A DNA stretch of 20,622 nucleotides from Pseudobutyrivibrio sp. (GTDB taxonomy: Bacteria > Bacillota_A > Clostridia > Lachnospirales > Lachnospiraceae), in assembly GCA_024691465.1 (NCBI GenBank), contig JAILNO010000120.1, forward strand, positions 1 to 20,622, written 5' to 3'. Positions 8,602 to 14,499 of this stretch are shown in pieces. Under the pieces are notes generated by a model, which did no database searches, had not been told where the DNA came from, and saw only the letters and a list, made by a program, of their open reading frames with translations. Position numbers and translations under genes: made by a program. Position 1 is the first letter of the stretch; each line of letters opens with the position of its first letter.

Positions 8602-10395
8602 CTAGATATCTCTAGTCTCCTTAGCAAGCCACTGATTCTCCTCATCTGTAAGATAAGGCTTAAGAGTCTCTCTAACCATAGCGTGATAATCATTGAGAGT
8701 CTTCTTCTCTGCTTCAGTAAGCATCTCAGGGATGACTGGATCCAGGTCGATTGGGCAGTATGTAATAGCCTCGAAGTGACGGAAGTCACCGTACTCTGTA
8801 GTCTCTCCTGCTACACATAGAAGCTCATTCTCAATTCTGATACCGAAGCCGTCCTCGATATAGAGGCCTGGCTCATCTGTGGTAATCATGCCTGGTACAA
8901 GCTCTGCTGCATTCTGTCCCTTAGGAACTCTCCAGCGGAAGCTGTTAGGTCCCTCGTGTACATTGAGGATGTGACCTACTCCATGACCTGTACCGCATCT
9001 ATAATCAAGTCCCATATCCCATACTGGTCCACGAGAAAGTACGTCTAGATTAGCACCTGTAACACCCTTAGGGAAATTAGCTGCCATAAGTCTTAAGTGG
9101 CAACGGAGAACTACTGTATAGTATTCCTTCATCTGCTGTGTAAGCTCGCCTAGGGCAATGGTACGAGTGATATCTGTAGTACCTTCTAAGTAGTGGGCTC
9201 CTGAATCAACAAGCAGGAATCCCTCTGGCTTAAGGGTGGCCTCAGAGCCTGGCTTAGCGCTGTAGTGCATCATAGCAGCATTAGGACCATATGCTGAGAT
9301 AGTACCGAAGGACAGATCAACATAGTGCTCCTGCTCGCGACGTCTAGCCTCATAATAATCTGAAGCTGTAATCTCAGTCATAGGAACCTGGCCGATATTC
9401 TCCTTGATATACTTAATAGCCTTAGTACATGCAACACCATCCTTGACATGTGCCCACTTAGTGTTCTTAATCTCTGTCTCATTCTTAATAGAGCGCATGA
9501 GCTCAGATGGATTCTTAGCATCGATAATCTTAGCTGAACCCTTAAGCTCCTTAACTAGATTGTAGTTAACTACATCCTGATCAAGAAGCACACTGCGATT
9601 AGCCATATCAGCGCTACTCATGTAGTGATATACCATATCGTATGGGTAGACCTTCACTCCGTTATCATTGAGATAACTCAAGGTCTCCTCTGGCCAATTC
9701 TCAGTATTAGTAAATAGAATTACACTGTCTAGTGTAATGAGAAGGAATGATAGGAAAACAGGTACGCTCTCGATATCATTACCTCTGATATTAAGAATAT
9801 ATGCAATATCATATAGGCAAGATACTAAGTGTGCATCTGCCTTTTTCTTCTTCATCTCCTCACGGATGCGATATATCTTGGCACCCATGCTCTCTCCTGA
9901 ATACTCGTCTGTAAGTACCCATGTGGTAGCCTTAGGAAGCTCTGGTCTGTCCTCCCAAATCATATCTACCAAATCCTCTGTAGTGTAGAGCTCGCCACCC
10001 TTGCTGTGGGCGATATCGAAGTACTTGGCAGCCTTCTTGGCAGATACGCATCTGCCGTCGAATCCTAAGCATCCTCCATCAGGGAAGTGCTTCTCGATGA
10101 ACTCCTCCACCTCAGGAACCTTAGGCTCACCAATCCTCTCAAGGATTACCTCAGAGCCTGCGATTTGCTTAGCAGCCTGAACGAAATATCTACCATCTGC
10201 CCATAGATGAGCCTCTGTAAGAGTGATGACAGCAGTACCTGCTGAACCTGTGAAGCCTGTCATGAAGCTACGCGCCTTGAAGTGCTCTCCTACATATTCT
10301 GAAGAGTGGAAATCGTCTGTTGGAATAAGGTATAAGTCGATTCCTCTCTCTTTCATCAAGTCTCTTAACTTTTCAATTTTCTCATTTGTTGTCAT
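8602..10395 (-). CDS. M24 family aminopeptidase P (Xaa-Pro aminopeptidase)
   Basis: A 597-residue cytoplasmic metallopeptidase of the three-domain aminopeptidase P type. It removes N-terminal residues in front of proline using two metal ions. Two creatinase-like N-terminal domains (about 1-310, opening with LRDLMKERGIDLYLIPTDDFHSS split over two halves) precede the pita-bread catalytic domain. The metal ligands are all present: D397 (LLVDSG), D408 (TTDITRT), H471 (GTGHGVGH), E508 (TTDEPG) and E522 (RIENE). Supporting histidines are H377 and H480. The C-terminal M24_C-like segment follows from about 535 (GDFRHFEAITYCPID). AGGAG precedes the ATG and overlaps the region of the GH5 stop codon (TAGGAG), with only 11 bases between the genes, so the two are almost certainly cotranscribed. 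No signal peptide is seen. Confidence 0.95.
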   Translation of the reverse strand: MTTNEKIEKLRDLMKERGIDLYLIPTDDFHSSEYVGEHFKARSFMTGFTGSAGTAVITLTEAHLWADGRYFVQAAKQIAGSEVILERIGEPKVPEVEEFIEKHFPDGGCLGFDGRCVSAKKAAKYFDIAHSKGGELYTTEDLVDMIWEDRPELPKATTWVLTDEYSGESMGAKIYRIREEMKKKKADAHLVSCLYDIAYILNIRGNDIESVPVFLSFLLITLDSVILFTNTENWPEETLSYLNDNGVKVYPYDMVYHYMSSADMANRSVLLDQDVVNYNLVKELKGSAKIIDAKNPSELMRSIKNETEIKNTKWAHVKDGVACTKAIKYIKENIGQVPMTEITASDYYEARRREQEHYVDLSFGTISAYGPNAAMMHYSAKPGSEATLKPEGFLLVDSGAHYLEGTTDITRTIALGELTQQMKEYYTVVLRCHLRLMAANFPKGVTGANLDVLSRGPVWDMGLDYRCGTGHGVGHILNVHEGPNSFRWRVPKGQNAAELVPGMITTDEPGLYIEDGFGIRIENELLCVAGETTEYGDFRHFEAITYCPIDLDPVIPEMLTEAEKKTLNDYHAMVRETLKPYLTDEENQWLAKETRDI

Positions 10396-10406
10396 TGCTA
10401 TATCTC

Positions 10407-11810
10407 CTAGTTGTTATTACTTTTAGTCTTCTTGCTCTTAGATGAGCTAGTCTTGCTACTGCTAGACTTCTTATCGGTAGTGGCCTTAGATGAAGTATTC
10501 TTAGAATCCTCTACTACTTCCTCATCAGACTCTTCCTCTACCTGCTTGTCATCTGTGCTGTAGCCAGTCAGATAATTGTAGAAGTAAGTACCCTCCTCAG
10601 AGAGATCCTCAACTGTCCAATCTGAAGTGCTGTCACAGTCTGACTTAATAAGTGCTGAAGCCTCAGCCTTGTTAGATAGATTCCAGATGCATGAAGATAA
10701 CTGATACTCACCAAGAAGTGACATCCACTCATCTGCCTCATCAGTGTCAACACTGCCATCACCATCAGCCTCCACCAGGCCGTACTCTGAGATGAACACT
10801 GGAAGTCCTGCCTCGACAGCATCCACTAATTCATCCCTCTCACTCTCGCCGTGAGAACCAGCATAGAAATGATAGGTGTACATAATATTGTCAAAATCAA
10901 GTGGGTTATCAAGTACAGATGCTAAGTCGCTAGACCATTCTGGAGTGCCCACGAGCACCAGCGCATCGCTGTCCACATTCCTAATAACAGGAATCACCTC
11001 ATTGGCATAACGTCTCACATCATCCCAAGTAGTGTCACCATTAGGCTCATTGCAGATTTCATATATGACATTGTCATAATCCTCGTACTTGCGAACCATC
11101 TCGCCGAAGAACTGAATAGACTCTGACTTGTATTCATTAGGATCAGCATCATTTAAGATATGCCAATCGATGATAACATACATCTCATTATCTGTAGCTG
11201 CCTCAACAGCTGCATCTATATTGTCCTTGATGGCTGTCTGAATATCCTCACCACCTACACAGTAGCCATTATAATCGCTAGTGTAGACCGCCAGTCTGAT
11301 TACATTGATACCCCAGCTATCCTTCAGTGTATTGATAGCTTCAGGAGTGACATACTCTGGATACCAGCTGAGGCCATGTGAGCTGACGCCTGTAAGTCTG
11401 GCTACCTCGCCATCCTCATCTACCAGGGCTCCATCCTCCACATGAAGAGCACCATAGTAATCAAGAGTAACACCTGTACCGTCGCTGGCTACTTCCTCCT
11501 CGACTACTTCCTCAGGCTCCTCTACAGTCTCCTCAACAGGCTCCTCTGTAACAGGCTCCTCAGGCTCTGCTATCTCTTCCTTAACAGCCTCCTTAGGCTT
11601 AGCCTGCTCCTTCTCTACTACCTGAGTCTCAGTCTTAGCATCCTTAGGCTTAGTCTCAGATGTAATCTCCTTAGACTCCCCAGTGGTAATCTCCCAAGGA
11701 AAAGTTACGCCGCCCTTGAAATAGCTAATTCCAAACACTCCACCTATGATTGCCGCTGCAAGAATAATTATTAAAATAAATGTCCAAAACTTCTGCTTCT
11801 TCGAAACCAT
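10407..11810 (-). CDS. Membrane-anchored GH5 endoglucanase (cellulase)
   Basis: The 467-residue protein starts with MVSKKQKF and a single hydrophobic helix (about 8-30). A Glu/Pro/Val-rich linker (about 42-108) and a GH5 (beta/alpha)8 domain (about 115-390) follow. The acid/base is E255 (ICNEPNG), the nucleophile is E342 (FISEYGL), and supporting residues are R172 (VIRLAVY), H217 (IIDWHILN), H314/Y316 (YTYHFYAG) and W376. The pattern resembles subfamily 2 bacterial endo-beta-1,4-glucanases; the substrate is inferred. The helix has no clear cleavage site, so the enzyme is probably tethered outside the cell membrane. The tail (438-467) is Ser/Lys-rich and basic, opposite in charge to the N-terminal linker. 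No dockerin, cellulose-binding module or sortase motif is seen. AGGAGGA precedes the ATG. It is the first gene of the long minus-strand run, just after a terminator hairpin. Confidence 0.93.
   Translation of the reverse strand: MVSKKQKFWTFILIIILAAAIIGGVFGISYFKGGVTFPWEITTGESKEITSETKPKDAKTETQVVEKEQAKPKEAVKEEIAEPEEPVTEEPVEETVEEPEEVVEEEVASDGTGVTLDYYGALHVEDGALVDEDGEVARLTGVSSHGLSWYPEYVTPEAINTLKDSWGINVIRLAVYTSDYNGYCVGGEDIQTAIKDNIDAAVEAATDNEMYVIIDWHILNDADPNEYKSESIQFFGEMVRKYEDYDNVIYEICNEPNGDTTWDDVRRYANEVIPVIRNVDSDALVLVGTPEWSSDLASVLDNPLDFDNIMYTYHFYAGSHGESERDELVDAVEAGLPVFISEYGLVEADGDGSVDTDEADEWMSLLGEYQLSSCIWNLSNKAEASALIKSDCDSTSDWTVEDLSEEGTYFYNYLTGYSTDDKQVEEESDEEVVEDSKNTSSKATTDKKSSSSKTSSSKSKKTKSNNN
11491..11590 (-). 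repeat. Degenerate E/P/V repeat tract in GH5 linker
   Basis: The linker-coding DNA contains short imperfect tandem units such as CAGGCTCCTC (plus strand) recurring across the tract. They encode repeated Glu-Glu-Pro and Val-Glu-Glu units. Such tracts vary in length between strains; this one stays in frame. It is part of the GH5 gene and not a separate element. Confidence 0.6.
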
Positions 11811-11838
11811 ATCTCCTCCTAATTCTATATCTAATTTA

Positions 11839-11879
11839 TAAAGAAGAACTGCTATTGAATTCTACAAAATAGCAGTTCT
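11839..11879 (-). terminator. Hairpin terminator after the 68-residue ORF
   Basis: A perfect 12-base inverted repeat (AGAACTGCTATT at 11845-11856 and AATAGCAGTTCT at 11868-11879) with an 11-base loop lies between the small acidic ORF and the GH5 gene. On the minus strand it is followed by TCTTTATAAA, a weak T-run. It probably ends the small ORF transcript, perhaps with some read-through into the GH5 operon. Confidence 0.65.
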
Positions 11880-11887
11880 AACCTTAA

Positions 11888-12094
11888 TTAATCAAATGTA
11901 ATTGAAGCCTCACCGTTATGAGAATACTGAATATAATCATAGAGTCTAGAGCTAGAAAGCAAGTCGAGAGCCTCTAAATCGAAATCGTAATCAGCGAAAT
12001 CAACCTCCTCTATGAACTTATCTAATTCCTCGTTACTAAGTGAGTTAACGTAATCTTTTATTTCTACAATAGTCTTTCCTGTTAAATCGTACAT
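11888..12094 (-). CDS. Small acidic protein of unknown function (68 aa)
   Basis: I do not recognise this protein. It has 17 Asp/Glu against 4 Lys/Arg, a net charge of about -13, with clusters such as DKFIEEVDFADYDFDLEALD around residues 25-44. No signal peptide, membrane segment or cysteine is present. It looks real: AGAGG at 12100-12104 lies 5 bases before the ATG, a TATAAT box is upstream at 12143-12148, and a clean hairpin follows the stop. It is transcribed away from an XRE-family regulator and shares its control region. Acidic small proteins can be antitoxins, anti-regulators or DNA mimics, but nothing in the sequence decides this. Confidence 0.75.
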   Translation of the reverse strand: MYDLTGKTIVEIKDYVNSLSNEELDKFIEEVDFADYDFDLEALDLLSSSRLYDYIQYSHNGEASITFD

Positions 12095-12129
12095 TCTTAC
12101 CTCTTTTCCAAGCGTATAGCTTTAAATAA

Positions 12130-12141
12130 AATCTCGAGATT
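12130..12141. promoter_or_regulatory. 12-base palindrome near the start site of the acidic ORF
   Basis: AATCTCGAGATT is a perfect palindrome. It lies just downstream of the TATAAT box of the minus-strand small ORF, about where transcription would start, so a bound protein could block that promoter. It is short and could be chance. Confidence 0.35.
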
Positions 12142-12142
12142 A

Positions 12143-12173
12143 ATTATATCACAAATGTTGTAGTTATTGTGAA
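12143..12173 (-). promoter_or_regulatory. Putative promoter of the acidic ORF
   Basis: The minus strand has an exact TATAAT at 12143-12148. The best -35 candidate is TTCACA at 12168-12173, but the spacer of 19 bases is longer than ideal. The -35 overlaps that of the divergent XRE promoter, so the two promoters probably compete or are controlled together. Confidence 0.45.
12149..12172. promoter_or_regulatory. Inverted repeat TCACAA-N12-TTGTGA between divergent genes
   Basis: Two perfect 6-base arms in inverted orientation flank a 12-base spacer. The right arm is the -35 box of the XRE promoter, and it also overlaps the -35 candidate of the opposite gene. This is a plausible dimer operator controlling both directions (inference). 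Confidence 0.45.
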
Positions 12174-12195
12174 GTGTATTGTTTTGTGTTATCAT
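12167..12195 (+). promoter_or_regulatory. Promoter of the XRE regulator gene
   Basis: TTGTGA (12167-12172), a 17-base spacer and TATCAT (12190-12195) form a good sigma-70-type promoter. It leaves a leader of about 34 bases that contains AAAAGGGG before the ATG at 12236. Confidence 0.65.
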
Positions 12196-12205
12196 ATATG
12201 ATAAC
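12188..12205. promoter_or_regulatory. 18-base perfect palindrome over the XRE -10 box (probable operator)
   Basis: GTTATCATATATGATAAC is a perfect 18-base palindrome that covers the -10 box of the promoter. XRE-type repressors usually bind such dyads as dimers and repress their own gene. The position fits autoregulation by the product of the next gene (inference). Confidence 0.65.
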
Positions 12206-12235
12206 TTATTAATATAATTGAAAAGGGGTATCTTG

Positions 12236-12481
12236 ATGAAGGATAGATATACCAATGGAGTCGTCCCGCCTCAAGCCTTGGAAGCCAGGCATTCCATAGC
12301 CAGGGAGCTTCGGGATATGCGCCATTCTCTCAATATTACACAGCAGGCCTTAGCCGACAGGGCAGGCACTCAGAAGTCTAATATTTCACGCATGGAGAGT
12401 GGTAAGTACAATCCATCTTTAGATTTTCTTGTGAAGGTTGCAAGCTCAATGGGGAAGAATATAGACATACATTTAAGCTAG
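12236..12481 (+). CDS. XRE-family helix-turn-helix regulator (81 aa)
   Basis: A small Cro/CI-type DNA-binding protein. The HTH covers about residues 33-60 (LNITQQALADRAGTQKSNIS, then RMESGKYNPSLDFL), and the tail ends in GKNIDIHLS as in many HigA-like or stand-alone XRE proteins. An in-frame TTG at 12218 could extend it by six residues, but AAAAGGGG at 12220-12228 lies 7 bases before the ATG at 12236, so I chose that start. The next gene begins 9 bases after the stop and has its ribosome site at the stop codon (TAGGA), so they form one unit. A palindrome over its promoter suggests self-repression. Whether it is the antitoxin half of a toxin-antitoxin pair or a plain regulator is not resolved. 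Confidence 0.9.
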   Translation: MKDRYTNGVVPPQALEARHSIARELRDMRHSLNITQQALADRAGTQKSNISRMESGKYNPSLDFLVKVASSMGKNIDIHLS

Positions 12482-12490
12482 GAAGATATT

Positions 12491-12775
12491 ATGAAGAAGA
12501 AACCTAAACTATCTAAGAACATTTGTAAGGATGTGGTCCTCTGTGAGACCACTAATAGAATTGTATCTAATCGTACTTCTAATCTATTATTAGAACAGTC
12601 TGTGGCATTTTCTAAGTCTTGGCGCCACGTACCATTTTTCCGTAGGGGCAAGTATAACGGAGCTGACAGAGTATATGTCATCTCCATCAGCCGCACTCAG
12701 TATTCTAAGGCCCGCCGTATCCTGGACCTCCTGGAGGATAGGGATTACGACAGGCTGTTACTCAATGTTATATAG
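12491..12775 (+). CDS. Small basic protein of unknown function (94 aa), cotranscribed with XRE regulator
   Basis: I do not recognise this protein. It has 20 Lys/Arg against 9 Asp/Glu, a net charge of about +11, a Lys-rich N terminus (MKKKPKLSKN), a central SWRHVPFFRRGKYNGADRVY block and a C-terminal amphipathic stretch (YSKARRILDLLEDRDYDRLL). No signal peptide or membrane segment is seen. The ribosome site AGGA overlaps the stop of the regulator gene, so translation is probably coupled. Its size and place after an XRE gene resemble type II toxin-antitoxin layouts, but no RelE, HigB, MazF or HipA motif can be named. Nucleic-acid binding is possible from its charge (inference). Its stop codon directly abuts the stop of the opposite-strand membrane gene. 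Confidence 0.75.
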   Translation: MKKKPKLSKNICKDVVLCETTNRIVSNRTSNLLLEQSVAFSKSWRHVPFFRRGKYNGADRVYVISISRTQYSKARRILDLLEDRDYDRLLLNVI

Positions 12776-13174
12776 CTAGTCCCTGCCACGGATCAGGTGA
12801 TATATTCCTATGATGATGCCACGGATTATGGCGTATATCAGGAACATGAGCATGAAGCCCCACACTCCGAAGACTATATCTTCGAATTCCATAGCACCAC
12901 TTCCAGTGATCTTCTGCTCTATCTCAATTGCGAAGGTCAGCAGCAGGATTAACGTAAATACGTATATCCAGCTGATGGCCAGCACGTGGCCTGTCTTAGC
13001 TAATAGGCTGAATATCGGCTGCACTATGAAGATCATAGCCATACCTATTATGCCAATCACAAGGAAGTGCAATTCCTTATCTGTGAAATTAGCCTCGTAG
13101 GCATCATTCCATGACAATATGTAGGTGTGAGTATCATTGACGAAATCTAATATTCTGTACAAAAATGTATTCAT
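12776..13174 (-). CDS. Small integral membrane protein (132 aa), weakly VanZ-like
   Basis: The protein has three predicted membrane helices: about 35-58 (LHFLVIGIIGMAMIFIVQPI), 63-84 (ISWIYVFTLILLLTFAIEI) and 98-127 (VFGVWGFMLMFLIYAIIRGI). A polar N-terminal stretch carries FVNDTHTYILSWNDAYEANF. The second helix ends in AIEIEQ and is followed by MEFEDIVFGVWG, which recalls the E-x-x-Q ... D-h-x-x-N/F-x-x-G core of VanZ-like proteins; this is a distant resemblance. Its role is unknown. AAGGAG lies about 8 bases before the ATG. It is divergent from the phosphofructokinase gene (68-base gap) and converges with zero spacing on the basic 94-residue ORF. Confidence 0.82.
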   Translation of the reverse strand: MNTFLYRILDFVNDTHTYILSWNDAYEANFTDKELHFLVIGIIGMAMIFIVQPIFSLLAKTGHVLAISWIYVFTLILLLTFAIEIEQKITGSGAMEFEDIVFGVWGFMLMFLIYAIIRGIIIGIYHLIRGRD

Positions 13175-13242
13175 AAACAGTCTCCTTATGGTAAAATATC
13201 CCTTAGAAACTCGCGTATGCGAATATACAGGGAGGAAATCTT

Positions 13243-14454
13243 ATGGGTAACGTAATCGTCGCACAATCAGGCGGACCGACTGTAGCTATCAATGCCAGCC
13301 TAGCTGGTGTCATCGAGGGAGCTATGGCTTCCAAGTACGACCAGGTATATGGTTCTATCAATGGTATCTTAGGTATCAAGGATGATAATATAATCGACCT
13401 TGGTAAGATTGCCAATTCAGATCCTAATTTCATTAAACAACTTAAAGTAACTCCAGCCATGTTCTTGGGCTCATGTCGTTTCAAACTTCCTAGTGTAGAG
13501 TCTAATGACCCTATCTATAATACCCTATTTAATCAGTTTGCAAAATATAATATTGACGCTTTTTTCTATATCGGTGGTAATGATTCCATGGATACAGTTG
13601 ATAAGCTATCAGCTTATGCTAAGACCATTGAGTCTCCTATTAGATTCGTGGGTATTCCTAAGACTATCGACAATGACCTGTGCGTAACTGACCACACACC
13701 AGGATTCGGTTCCGCTGCCAAGTACATTGCTACCACCACCATGGAAGTAATCTATGATGCTAAGATCTACAATTCACCTAGTGTTACCATCATAGAGGTA
13801 ATGGGACGTGATGCTGGATGGCTTACAGCTGCCACATCCCTGGCTCGCAATGATAGCTGCTGTGGACCAGATCTCATCTATCTTCCAGAGGTACCTTTCA
13901 ATACTGAGATATTTGTCAATGACTTATCTCGTCTCCTCAAGGAGAAGACTAATATAGTAGTCGCTGTTTCAGAGGGTATCAGAGATGCCAAGGGAGAGTA
14001 TATCTCAGCTTCCACAGGCACACTTGATAACTTCGGACACGCTCAACTATCTGGTGCAGGCAAGACTCTCGAGTACCTGGTTAAGGATAGACTAGGCGTC
14101 AAAGTACGCTCTATCGAGGTCAATGTACTCCAGCGTGCTGCTGCACATATGAGTTCCCTCACAGATATCAAGGAATCAGTTGCCCTGGGCAAGAACGGTG
14201 TCAAGTATGCTGAGGCAGGGGAGACAGGCATCATGGTAATCTGCCGCAGGACCAGCAACAGCCCATATACCATCGAGTATGACAAGGCCAAGATACATGA
14301 CATAGCTAACGAAGCTAAGGAAGTTCCTAAGGAATGGATCAATTCTGACCACAACTGGGTTACAGATGATATGATCGATTACCTTAAGCCACTAGTTATA
14401 GGCGAGCCTAAGCTTGAGTATCAGGACGGCTTACCAGTATACGTTACACTATAA
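13243..14454 (+). CDS. pfp: 6-phosphofructokinase, pyrophosphate-type
   Basis: The enzyme phosphorylates fructose 6-phosphate to fructose 1,6-bisphosphate in glycolysis. The 403-residue length fits the PPi-type or long bacterial group rather than the 320-residue ATP-PFK. The nucleotide loop reads IGGNDSMDT (110-118), with Asp114 where ATP enzymes have Gly104 and Lys140 (PKTIDNDL) where they have Gly124. Both substitutions are the accepted marks of pyrophosphate use and reversible catalysis. The first loop residue is Asn113 instead of the usual Asp. The catalytic base D143 (TIDND) and MGRDAGW (187-193) are present. GGAGG at 13231-13235 lies 7 bases before the ATG. A weak promoter candidate (TTCATA at 13170, TAAAAT at 13192, 16-base spacer) lies upstream. 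A hairpin terminator follows. The phosphate donor is inferred from residues and not proven. Confidence 0.93.
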   Translation: MGNVIVAQSGGPTVAINASLAGVIEGAMASKYDQVYGSINGILGIKDDNIIDLGKIANSDPNFIKQLKVTPAMFLGSCRFKLPSVESNDPIYNTLFNQFAKYNIDAFFYIGGNDSMDTVDKLSAYAKTIESPIRFVGIPKTIDNDLCVTDHTPGFGSAAKYIATTTMEVIYDAKIYNSPSVTIIEVMGRDAGWLTAATSLARNDSCCGPDLIYLPEVPFNTEIFVNDLSRLLKEKTNIVVAVSEGIRDAKGEYISASTGTLDNFGHAQLSGAGKTLEYLVKDRLGVKVRSIEVNVLQRAAAHMSSLTDIKESVALGKNGVKYAEAGETGIMVICRRTSNSPYTIEYDKAKIHDIANEAKEVPKEWINSDHNWVTDDMIDYLKPLVIGEPKLEYQDGLPVYVTL

Positions 14455-14469
14455 TATTTATAATAATAT

Positions 14470-14499
14470 AAGCTGCAGGGATGACCTGCAGCTTTTCTT
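14470..14499 (+). terminator. Terminator of pfp, shared with the converging GH35 gene
   Basis: A perfect 10-base stem, AAGCTGCAGG/CCTGCAGCTT, with a GATGA loop is followed by TTTTCTT on the plus strand. The T-run overlaps the stop codon of the minus-strand GH35 gene at 14498-14500. The hairpin is symmetric and may also act on the minus strand, where an AT-rich but less T-rich stretch follows. Confidence 0.88.

Noticed and set aside
11461..11600. Short direct repeats considered as a CRISPR-like array
   Set aside because: The repeats are short, imperfect, without spacers, and in frame with the GH5 linker coding Glu/Pro units.
12218..12235. In-frame TTG start giving an 87-residue XRE protein
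   Set aside because: The strong ribosome site AAAAGGGG lies between this TTG and the ATG at 12236, at the right distance for the ATG and inside the extended frame.
12478..12696. 72-residue minus-strand frame opposite the basic ORF
   Set aside because: It lacks a ribosome site and promoter; the plus-strand frame has a coupled ribosome site and operon context.
12236..12775. Calling a named type II toxin-antitoxin system such as HigBA
   Set aside because: The layout is suggestive, but the 94-residue partner shows no recognisable RelE/HigB or other toxin motif, so a name would be invented.
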